DNA of 9,222 nt from NCBI GenBank assembly GCA_902781245.1, contig CACZIP010000059.1:1-9222 (forward strand). Reading direction: 5' to 3'. Made by a program: the position numbers and the translations under genes. The DNA comes from an uncultured Coriobacteriaceae bacterium. Lineage in GTDB: Bacteria; Actinomycetota; Coriobacteriia; Coriobacteriales; Eggerthellaceae. Below are positions 1 through 6,959 of this stretch, in pieces (the stretch's first letter is position 1; each line of letters begins with the position of its first letter). Below the pieces are notes generated by a model. The model was not told the origin of the DNA. It saw only the letters and a list, made by a program, of their open reading frames with translations, and ran no database searches.

Positions 1-2618
1 TAGGCGAGGGATTTCGCCTGGTCTGCCTTGCTCGTGTTAAGGCCAGAGACGAACTTGGCGGCGCTGTCGATGCCGCCTGTTTCGAGGGCGGTGATTGCGC
101 TCATCAGGTCCGACCATACGGAGTTGAACATGCGCGCCTGGCTGGGCGCCGCGGCCTGCGCGGGGTTCACGAGCCAGGTCTTGCCACCGTCGTTGACGAG
201 CACGCCAGAATGCTCGAGCTCGCTGAAGTTGGCGCTGCGAGCATTGCGTAGCGTTTCTGCCGTACCGAAGTCTCCCTTGGTGAAGCCGAATTGTTCGTAC
301 CAGGTGATGCAGAAGCGCGTCTCGTTGTCGAACGACTCGCCGCTTTCGCCCATGAGGGCATCGAGTTGATCATTAATGATTCCCAATGCAGTGTGGACGC
401 TCATCGGCGTGCCATCTGACTCAAGTACCTGCGAATACTTTGAGAAGGCCGACATACCAGGTCCTATAGATGCTTGTGCCATATCGACAGGTGCAATAGA
501 GCCGTTTTGAAGGTCTTCGACACCTTTACGCAACGCCTTTCTCAATTCACGCTGAAATTCGGGGCGAGTCGCGATTGGCGCGTCCTTGCTCCTCTTCCTA
601 CATACAAGAACTATTGATGATCCAAGCGCATTTGACTCGCTTGCAATAGCGCGATTCGACATTTCGGTACGCATTGGCCAAGTGCCTGTTACCTGCAGCC
701 CCGCATCCATTAGAGCTTGAAGCATTGTCTCCCAGCCAGACACCGATTGCTTGTATGCATAATAGATTGTGAGTGGATACTCGTCTGCAGCACACTCCAC
801 AAGTTTGGTGAACGTCTCACGCATTCCATTCTCAAAGAACGCCTTTGCCTCACTTTGGCCGCCATCAAAGCGGAACGGCATTGCAATGAGCTCTTCTGCT
901 TTCGGTGTGAGCAAATAGGAGAAGGTATCCTTGTAGACACTTCGCAGGCTTCTTCTAAGCCAAACATAGAAGTAGTCGGACAAATCCGAATAATCGATAT
1001 TGTCATAGTAAGGAGGGTCTGTAGAAATCAGCAGATTCGTTAATCCTTCAGTTTTCGTGGCGTCTCGCTGCACTGCATCGCATAATGGCCTTCCAGGCAG
1101 ATACTCTATTGCCTGCACCACTTGTGCCTGCATGCTTGCGAAGGAGCCAGAGGATGATGAGAAGGGGTTGACTTCGGCCCAATCCCATGCCATGGGTATT
1201 GCCTGCCTTGCAAAAACATTCCGAAGCGTTTCTCTGGAGGAATCCATGGTGCATATGGAAGAGCAGCGGTCGGCTAGCTTATCAACCATGAACGCTAGGT
1301 ATACGCTAATTGCCTGAGCATAAGCTTTAGGCCCACTGCCGGCTTCGGCTAATTGCTTATCGTCTGCTTGCCAACCAGCGTTTAGGGCATCGTTCTCTAT
1401 TTGATCTCGAAGTTCAGATACGATATCCGAAAAAGCGCAAAGTGTCACAAGTTGTCGATTCGAATACAAGTCAACGAAATGGTCCATCCCGTAGACCACC
1501 GTGTTCGTGTGCCCAGGATAGTAAGCAAGTTTTGCCTGTTCAAACCCTGTGATAGGACGTTTTACGTCTGCGCTATCGCTAATTGCGGGCGTTCCGTCCA
1601 TGTACCATCGACCGGCACCAAACGGGCTTTCAGCTACTACGGCCATAAGCTGCGTACCGAGCCCGACCTCCCTACTTTCGGCTCTAATGTAGTCGAGAGA
1701 AATAGGGGAATTGCAATGTAAACAATGCGCACCTTTTCGCCCTACGGTCCCGTCGAGTACATCTGAAAAGGCGGTCCACCCATTGCTTTCTGATCGCACT
1801 TGATACTCAATTGTCCCGTTGCCTATAACTGGTTCAATATATGCACGATGCCGCTTCTTCTTGGAAAGCCAGAACGAGCGCACGAGTGGCGTCTCGCAAC
1901 GGCATGCTGGGTTGGGGCAAGTAACAGTACGCGCCCAAATGTAGGCTATGGGCGTGGCTGTGCGTTTGGTGCCGCCGGAACTCACCTCGACATCGGGATA
2001 GTTCTGACCAATGCGCTCCTTGGCCATCTCTCGCATCATGTTGGCGTAATAACGTACGTCCTCGGCCAATCCAGTTGCTCGCGCCCACTCGACTTGCTGG
2101 TTCATGCTGACGCCGGGATGCACGGGCTTCTGTCCGCAGAAACGTGCTGGGATATCGATCATCGCGCGGTTGAGCGTGACCGGTATGGGGTTGAGGTCGG
2201 CCGCATGGCTCACGAGACCCAAACGCTGCGCCTCCAGAGGCAGCGCGCCTCCACCCGCGAATGGGTCGAGGAACTCGGGCAGTTTGCCGTCGGGGGCGTA
2301 TTTCACCATTTCGGCGTAAGCATCGGCATAGAGTCGCTCGTCGCTGATGTTGTCCCAGTCAGCCAACTTGCGAATCATGTCATGAAGCCGCTCGCGCTCG
2401 GCGTTCTGCTCCTCCTCCGTCGGGAACAGCTCCGGATGCTCGGACGGGTCATCGACCATACTCGCGAAGATGACGCAACGGACAGCGGCAAGGGGACGAC
2501 GTGCCCACCATAGGTGTAGCGTGGAAGGATGCCCTTTGCGAATTGACTTCTCGCGAACCGCCTGCGCATTGATTTCGTCCAGCGGGATGGACGTCTCGAT
2601 TAGCTTCTTCTTGTACAT
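1..2618 (-). CDS. DUF1156-family DNA methyltransferase (3' end missing)
   Basis: Predicted S-adenosylmethionine-dependent DNA methyltransferase, probably acting on an exocyclic amino group (N6-adenine, or N4-cytosine). The frame is open from the ATG at 2618 to the left edge: 872 codons with no stop, so the C-terminus lies outside the window. The N-terminus is typical of DUF1156, with IETSIPLDEIN followed by HLWWARRPLAA (W37, W38, R40, R41). A SAM-binding DPFAGGG starts at D118, with an acidic D141 in ADLNP. A zinc-ribbon-like set follows (C234, C239, C241, then C299 and C302). The catalytic DPPYYD starts at D534, followed by IDYSDLSDYFYVW. Having motif I before a long insert and then DPPY resembles the alpha-class order (inference). 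A GAGG at 2626-2629 lies 7 nt before the start. The start overlaps the end of the upstream helicase by 19 bp, which suggests translational coupling. The middle of the gene is much more AT-rich than its two ends. The modified base and the target site cannot be read from the sequence. Confidence 0.9.
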   Translation of the reverse strand, partial: MYKKKLIETSIPLDEINAQAVREKSIRKGHPSTLHLWWARRPLAAVRCVIFASMVDDPSEHPELFPTEEEQNAERERLHDMIRKLADWDNISDERLYADAYAEMVKYAPDGKLPEFLDPFAGGGALPLEAQRLGLVSHAADLNPIPVTLNRAMIDIPARFCGQKPVHPGVSMNQQVEWARATGLAEDVRYYANMMREMAKERIGQNYPDVEVSSGGTKRTATPIAYIWARTVTCPNPACRCETPLVRSFWLSKKKRHRAYIEPVIGNGTIEYQVRSESNGWTAFSDVLDGTVGRKGAHCLHCNSPISLDYIRAESREVGLGTQLMAVVAESPFGAGRWYMDGTPAISDSADVKRPITGFEQAKLAYYPGHTNTVVYGMDHFVDLYSNRQLVTLCAFSDIVSELRDQIENDALNAGWQADDKQLAEAGSGPKAYAQAISVYLAFMVDKLADRCSSICTMDSSRETLRNVFARQAIPMAWDWAEVNPFSSSSGSFASMQAQVVQAIEYLPGRPLCDAVQRDATKTEGLTNLLISTDPPYYDNIDYSDLSDYFYVWLRRSLRSVYKDTFSYLLTPKAEELIAMPFRFDGGQSEAKAFFENGMRETFTKLVECAADEYPLTIYYAYKQSVSGWETMLQALMDAGLQVTGTWPMRTEMSNRAIASESNALGSSIVLVCRKRSKDAPIATRPEFQRELRKALRKGVEDLQNGSIAPVDMAQASIGPGMSAFSKYSQVLESDGTPMSVHTALGIINDQLDALMGESGESFDNETRFCITWYEQFGFTKGDFGTAETLRNARSANFSELEHSGVLVNDGGKTWLVNPAQAAAPSQARMFNSVWSDLMSAITALETGGIDSAAKFVSGLNTSKADQAKSLA

Positions 2619-5600
2619 GTCCCGTCCTCGATGTCGTACGTGATAACTTCATCGGCGCGTTTTACCAGCTCCGCGATCTTCATCGGGTAGCAGTCGAGCG
2701 CCTGGTTGTAGTCGTCCTTGATGGAGCCATAGAGATAGGTGGTCTCGGTCGCGTCACCGTGTGGGCGCGTAATCGCCAGCACGAAACGCTCCCTGTTGCC
2801 GGCCGCCTTCAGCACTTCGTTGGCAGTGAGGGTCACGGTGTCGGCGTCCTCGCGCACGCCCTTGGACTCGATGAAGAGCAGGTCCTCCGTCCCGTCCTCG
2901 GGGTTCGTCACACGGGATTCCACGTCCCAGCCAACGTTGTCGCGACTTACGTCGTAGGGTACATGCCCCAGGTGCCGCTCGATTGCCATGACCGCGTTCA
3001 TGCCGCGCAGTTCCGACGCCTTCTTCGCCTCGAGATCAATGACGTCTTGCTCGCCGGCATCAGCGCTGAAGAAGCTCTTCGGCAAAACGATGGCGCATCC
3101 CACAAGCTGAAGCGGTTTCGGGCGGATGCTCCTCTGGCTCGCAATCTCGGCAAGGCGCACGTCCTTGCGGCGCATGAGCACGTCGACGTCGCGCTTGCGG
3201 TTGCGGGCAACGATGGTTGAGTTCTCGTCGCCTTCCTGCACCTTCATTGCCCAGAGCTGCGCTTCCCGGCTCGCACGCACGATGGCGTGGTCGAGCCGCT
3301 TCTCCACGGCTGCGGCTATGCGGTCGAGTGCGGCATTGCGATCGGCTACGATCTGGGAGACGTCGGCGGTGACGAGCCTGCTCATGATCTCGGACTCCGC
3401 CATCGATTCCATTTCGTCCGCGCTGCCGAGGCAGTCCCAAAGCAGGTCTTCGTCCAAGGCCGCCTTCTCCTCGGCAGTTGGCACGCGATAGTCGATGTAG
3501 GGTGCCTGACGATAGATGGACGGGCCGCCTGCACCTTCGACCTCAACATAGTAGAGGCGGCGTTGCACGTCGCGGCCTTCGCCGTCGCAGATGGAAAGCG
3601 AGTACGCCATCATCAGCCGCGGCATTACCGTTCGGTTCGCATCGTCCACGAGTATGGCCCCCGCAGAAAGCGTGTCCGAGTGCTTTGCCAGCGTCTCCTC
3701 CACAGCCGCGTCAAGCAGCGGATGTCCGACGCATACCAGGTCGGTCCGCCCCGGGTCTTCGATTGATTCCTTGTCGAAGGCGAGCGAATCATAGCTTGCG
3801 GCAAGCGGCCGTCTCGCCCCGTTCGAGCTCTTCACAGCAAGCGCCAGCGGCACCTTGCGGATGCGCCACGTGCCATCGCCCCTCGATATGAGCCTTCCCC
3901 CGAGGTCGGCTATGGACCGCTGGAAAAAGCTCCTTATGTAGTGCGGCTGAAGCCTCATGGCGTTGGCGCGCTCGATGTCGGTGCGCACGCGCGTCACGTC
4001 GTCGAGGTTCAGCGTGTCGGTCGCCAGAACGTCGCGTGCCATGATCGCTTCGAGGTGCTTGCGGTCGAGCGCGGAGTCGATGACAGTGTCCAGATACGCC
4101 TGCCGTTCCGGCGTCTGGTCGGCGCGGACCGCCTCCAAGAGCAGGTCGGCGAGGCTCTTGTCGTCGTAGGTCACCTGGCCAAGGATGTCGAACACCTTGC
4201 CCTTGAGCGTCGCCTTCTCCTGGTCGAGCTTGTCGAAGAGCCGCTTCCAAACCTCGCCCTCGCGTGTCCCGTCAGCAACGAGGTTGTACATGAGGCAGGT
4301 GTGCCGCTGGCCGATGCGGTGGATGCGCCCGAATCGCTGCTCGATGCGGTTCGGGTTCCACGGCAGGTCGTAGTTAATCATAAGGTGCGCGACCTGCAGG
4401 TTGATGCCCTCTCCGGCGGCGTCGGTCGCGATGAGCACGTTGACGCTGCTGTCCTGTTTGAAGTCGGCCTCCACCTGACGCCTCTGGTCGCGGTTCATGC
4501 CGCCGCGGATGGTGCGGAGCCGCTGATGGCTTCCGAGGTAGTCAGTGAGCCTAGCCTCAAGGTATTCGAGCGTGTCCGTATACTCGGTGAAGATGATGAG
4601 CTTCTCTCTGTTGCCGTCAGGGCCGCGCATCGCATCGCTTTCAAGCAGGTCTACGAGCGACAGCCACTTGCGGTCCTCGCGAAGGTCGAGTACGTGTCTC
4701 GCTTCGGCCTCAAGCGCCTCAAGCTCCACAAGCTCGGCCTCAAGCTCCTCAAGGGTTTCTGCTGCCGTGGCGGTGTCGAGCACGATGAGCCCTTCCGGGG
4801 TGTCCTGCTCGTTCTCGCGGTCATCGGCGTCCCACTCGTCCCACGCCCAGCCTTCCTGGTCGGGAATCGCCGCGCCCTTCATCGTGTACGTTCCGCGTTC
4901 GCGCACCTCGGTGGCCCGCTCGTCAAGGCGCTTGTGGCGACGTGAGAGCGAGCGGAAGGCAGCGAGCGGAGAAGACGCCAGACGGCGTTGCAGCGAGGTC
5001 ATGGCGAAGCCGACGGCATTTCGCTTGTCCTTGCTCACGATGCGTTCGGCCCGGTTGAATCCCTCGCGTACGTAGGCGGTCACGTTCTCGTAGAGCGCCT
5101 GCTCGGCTGGCGTGAGCGAGACCTGCACGGTCTGGGCCTCGCGAATCGGGAAGAGCGGCTTGCCCTCGAAGGTGAGCAGCTCCTCCTTCTGAAGGCGTCG
5201 CATCAGGTTGGTGAGGTCAACAGGCGTGCCGTCACGGGCTCCGCCCTCGAAGAGGTCCTTGTCCAGCAGCTTCATGAATTCCTGGAAATCGCCTTCCTTG
5301 CCGTTGTGTGGCGTTGCGGTGAGGAGCAGAAGGTTCCTCGTGCGTGCGGAAAGAAGCTCGCCGAGGTGATACCTGCGTGTGTAGTCGACCTTGCGTCCGT
5401 TCACGTGGGCGGCCATCTTGTGCGCCTCGTCCACGATGACGAGATCCCAGGACGACTCCATGAGCATCCCCTGCACACGCTCGTCACGCGCGAGCTTGTC
5501 GACGGAAGCCACAAGTAGCGGAATGTCGTTGAAGGGGTTGCCCGTCTTGGTCGAGTCGATGACGTCGTTGGTGAGCATGCGGAACTCAAGGCCAAACTTC

Positions 5601-6121
5601 GGTCCCAGCTCGTCTTCCACCCACTGTTGGACAAGCCCGCCCGGGCACACGATGAGGCAACGCTCCACCTCGCTGCGAATCATCAGCTCCTTGATGAGAA
5701 GCCCAGCCATGATGGTCTTGCCCGCGCCAGGGTCATCGGCAAGGAGAAAGCGAAGCGGCTGCCGAGGCATCATGTCCTCGTATACCGCCGTGATCTGATG
5801 CGGAAGCGGCTCGATGATGGAAGTGTGCATGGCGAGCCGTGTGTCGAACACGTATGAATACTTGATGCGAAGTGCCTCCGCCGCCAAGAGGAACCCGTTC
5901 GGGTCGCCATCGAACATGCGGCGGTCTCCACCTTCCCGAATCTGCAACTTGAGAAGGTCGTCAGGAAAAAGGATTACAGAATCGTAGGAGCCGTCGAGCT
6001 TTTGGAAAACGAGATTGGTGGCATCGCCCACTGGAGTGACGGCAACGACCTCAACATCTTGTCCAGGCAGTACGCCGGTCACGTGTACGCCAGGCTCGAG
6101 GTCTACAACCAACACCGCCAT
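2600..6121 (-). CDS. SNF2-type DEAH helicase with C-terminal DUF3883-like domain
   Basis: Predicted ATP-driven DNA translocase of the SNF2/RapA-like superfamily 2 group, 1173 residues from the preferred ATG at 6121. Visible motifs: Walker A DDPGAGKT (K135), DEAH box (231-234), TATP (268-271), motif V DAAGEGINLQ (from 567) and motif VI QRFGRIHRIGQ (595-605). The first roughly 60 residues look like a small beta-rich domain. A Glu/Leu-rich, probably coiled-coil stretch at about 450-480 lies between the lobes. The C-terminus has GWDVESRV (D1066) and LFIESKG (E1085, K1087), a spacing that fits the PD-(D/E)XK-like fold of DUF3883. An in-frame ATG at 6178 would add 19 residues, but GAGGAG at 6129-6134, 7 nt before 6121, favours the shorter form. 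It is first in an operon with the DUF1156 methyltransferase. The pairing recalls DISARM class 1 (SNF2 helicase DrmD plus a methylase), but DrmA, DrmB and DrmC are not in the window, so I do not name it drmD. Confidence 0.9.
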   Translation of the reverse strand: MAVLVVDLEPGVHVTGVLPGQDVEVVAVTPVGDATNLVFQKLDGSYDSVILFPDDLLKLQIREGGDRRMFDGDPNGFLLAAEALRIKYSYVFDTRLAMHTSIIEPLPHQITAVYEDMMPRQPLRFLLADDPGAGKTIMAGLLIKELMIRSEVERCLIVCPGGLVQQWVEDELGPKFGLEFRMLTNDVIDSTKTGNPFNDIPLLVASVDKLARDERVQGMLMESSWDLVIVDEAHKMAAHVNGRKVDYTRRYHLGELLSARTRNLLLLTATPHNGKEGDFQEFMKLLDKDLFEGGARDGTPVDLTNLMRRLQKEELLTFEGKPLFPIREAQTVQVSLTPAEQALYENVTAYVREGFNRAERIVSKDKRNAVGFAMTSLQRRLASSPLAAFRSLSRRHKRLDERATEVRERGTYTMKGAAIPDQEGWAWDEWDADDRENEQDTPEGLIVLDTATAAETLEELEAELVELEALEAEARHVLDLREDRKWLSLVDLLESDAMRGPDGNREKLIIFTEYTDTLEYLEARLTDYLGSHQRLRTIRGGMNRDQRRQVEADFKQDSSVNVLIATDAAGEGINLQVAHLMINYDLPWNPNRIEQRFGRIHRIGQRHTCLMYNLVADGTREGEVWKRLFDKLDQEKATLKGKVFDILGQVTYDDKSLADLLLEAVRADQTPERQAYLDTVIDSALDRKHLEAIMARDVLATDTLNLDDVTRVRTDIERANAMRLQPHYIRSFFQRSIADLGGRLISRGDGTWRIRKVPLALAVKSSNGARRPLAASYDSLAFDKESIEDPGRTDLVCVGHPLLDAAVEETLAKHSDTLSAGAILVDDANRTVMPRLMMAYSLSICDGEGRDVQRRLYYVEVEGAGGPSIYRQAPYIDYRVPTAEEKAALDEDLLWDCLGSADEMESMAESEIMSRLVTADVSQIVADRNAALDRIAAAVEKRLDHAIVRASREAQLWAMKVQEGDENSTIVARNRKRDVDVLMRRKDVRLAEIASQRSIRPKPLQLVGCAIVLPKSFFSADAGEQDVIDLEAKKASELRGMNAVMAIERHLGHVPYDVSRDNVGWDVESRVTNPEDGTEDLLFIESKGVREDADTVTLTANEVLKAAGNRERFVLAITRPHGDATETTYLYGSIKDDYNQALDCYPMKIAELVKRADEVITYDIEDGTCTRRS

Positions 6122-6128
6122 CTCCTTG

Positions 6129-6134
6129 CTCCTC
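6129..6134 (-). promoter_or_regulatory. Ribosome-binding site deciding the helicase start
   Basis: GAGGAG on the minus strand, 7 nt before the ATG at 6121. The upstream in-frame ATG at 6178 has no comparable site, and a promoter-like AT-rich stretch lies between the two ATGs. This favours 6121 as the true start. Confidence 0.65.
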
Positions 6135-6145
6135 GAAATGTATCC

Positions 6146-6188
6146 GTAATTTAAAAATTTTACTTGATTTCGGAGCATCCCTGTACAA
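6146..6188 (-). promoter_or_regulatory. Candidate promoter of the helicase-methyltransferase operon
   Basis: Reading the minus strand, TTGTAC (6188-6183) could be a -35 element and TAAAAT (6162-6157) a -10 element. The spacing of 20 nt is longer than ideal. The very AT-rich stretch forms an imperfect dyad with outer arms GTAA (6146-6149) and TTAC (6160-6163), which could also be an operator. It sits just upstream of the preferred ribosome-binding site. Assigned by eye from composition and position only. Confidence 0.3.
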
Positions 6189-6257
6189 AGTTATGGCAGG
6201 TAACGGCTAATCTTCGCCAAACAAAAGGGTCATTATCATTGAAAAGAACGACTTAGT

Positions 6258-6530
6258 TTACACATGGCGTTTCGCACTTGCTACGTCAGAAATCATTCTC
6301 AGCCACCCCTGACTGTTAGCCCGTACGCACGCTACCAAGAACAGGTTGTCACTAGCTCGGCTGCTCGCGCTTGACCCATCAACAACGCCGACGACAAGAT
6401 AACCGTAGTTGCTTTTGCGCAAAAGACGCCGATCTCCAATCGCCAGCACCGCATCGTGTGTAGCAGCTATCCGAAAACAAGCTTGATGATGGCAACGATG
6501 CAGAAAACTCCTCGCATCTTCCTTTCCCAT
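6258..6530 (-). CDS. Possible small protein of unknown function (90 aa), doubtful
   Basis: An ATG-started 90-codon ORF ending in TAA, lying 136 bp upstream of the helicase start in the same direction. In its favour, GAGGAG at 6539-6544 lies 8 nt before the ATG, and the product has a folded-looking hydrophobic stretch (YGYLVVGVVDG) and a His/Cys-rich N-terminal part (HRCHHQAC). Against it, third codon positions are not clearly GC-biased, unlike the neighbouring genes, and I recognise no family. An overlapping minus-strand frame (6642-6379) also looks protein-like at its start, so this may be the remains of a frameshifted gene. If real, it would be the first gene of the helicase operon. Confidence 0.25.
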   Translation of the reverse strand: MGKEDARSFLHRCHHQACFRIAATHDAVLAIGDRRLLRKSNYGYLVVGVVDGSSASSRASDNLFLVACVRANSQGWLRMISDVASAKRHV

Positions 6531-6580
6531 CCTCTAAGCTCCTCAACTCCAACGCTGGCACATCTTCATAGCATTCGATA

Positions 6581-6594
6581 GGATTAGAGAATCC
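6581..6594. repeat. Perfect inverted repeat, candidate operator or leader hairpin
   Basis: GGATT-AGAG-AATCC is a perfect 5-bp inverted repeat with a 4-nt spacer. It ends 11 nt before the AAGGAG ribosome-binding site of the MazG gene. Its place in the presumed leader or promoter suggests an operator, or an RNA hairpin near the translation start. A 5-bp dyad can occur by chance. Confidence 0.3.
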
Positions 6595-6617
6595 AAAAAG
6601 ACCCCAAGGAGCCCCAC

Positions 6618-6959
6618 ATGTCATTCGAAGACGCAACCTCAAAAACTCTCACGTTCCGCGAAGAGCGCGATTGGGCACAATTCCACAACCCTAAAGACCT
6701 CGCCATCTCGATTAGCCTCGAGGCAGCTGAACTGCTCGAATCCTTCCAATGGTCGGGCATCGACCTGACAGTCGAAGACAAGCAGGCGCACATGGCCGAA
6801 GAGCTTGCCGACATCACTATCTACTGCATCTACCTCGCTGACGCCATCGGCATCGACCTCGCAGATGCCGTAAACTCCAAGATCGACGAGAACGCGAAGA
6901 AGTACCCCGTCGACCAATCTTGGGGCAGCTCGAAGAAGTACACGGAGCTGGAATCATGA
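6618..6959 (+). CDS. MazG-like nucleotide pyrophosphohydrolase
   Basis: Predicted all-alpha NTP pyrophosphohydrolase of the MazG / RS21-C6-like superfamily. Such enzymes hydrolyse (d)NTPs to (d)NMP and pyrophosphate in the cytoplasm. At 113 residues it is a single-domain form, about the usual size for short MazG-like proteins. The metal-binding signature is complete: E35 and E38 in SLEAAELLESFQW, and E62 and D65 in EELADITIY. The C-terminal IDENAKKYPV is also typical. The start is fixed by AAGGAG at 6606-6611, 6 nt before the ATG. The stop overlaps the next gene's start as ATGA (6956-6959), so the two proteins are very likely co-translated. The substrate cannot be read from the sequence: it could be a house-cleaning enzyme, or one that depletes or converts nucleotides during phage infection. 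The pairing with a nuclease-helicase favours a defence role (inference). Confidence 0.9.
   Translation: MSFEDATSKTLTFREERDWAQFHNPKDLAISISLEAAELLESFQWSGIDLTVEDKQAHMAEELADITIYCIYLADAIGIDLADAVNSKIDENAKKYPVDQSWGSSKKYTELES

Larger units (their letters stand above)
6122..6617. other. Divergent intergenic region between two defence operons
   Basis: About 500 bp separate the left-going helicase operon from the right-going MazG/DUF2075 operon. It is less GC-rich than the flanking genes and should hold both promoters. I see an AT-rich dyad near the helicase end, a perfect 5-bp inverted repeat near the MazG end, and one doubtful minus-strand ORF (6258-6530). I see no tRNA, no CRISPR repeats and no recognisable mobile element. 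Confidence 0.6.

Noticed and set aside
1800..2513. A 237-codon plus-strand ORF
   Set aside because: Antisense to the DUF1156 and SAM-binding part of the methyltransferase, which reads without interruption.
3941..4945. A 334-codon plus-strand ORF with readable start and stop
   Set aside because: It lies wholly antisense to the helicase, whose motifs II to VI are intact; long antisense frames are common in GC-rich genes. The product has no recognisable motif.
6225..6250. Fur-box-like tcattatcattga stretch
   Set aside because: Only a partial, low-complexity match, and no iron-related gene is nearby.
6920..6955. Earlier ATG for the DUF2075 protein at 6920
   Set aside because: It would overlap the MazG gene by 40 bp and add 12 residues without family support. 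The ATGA coupling at 6956 is the classical arrangement.
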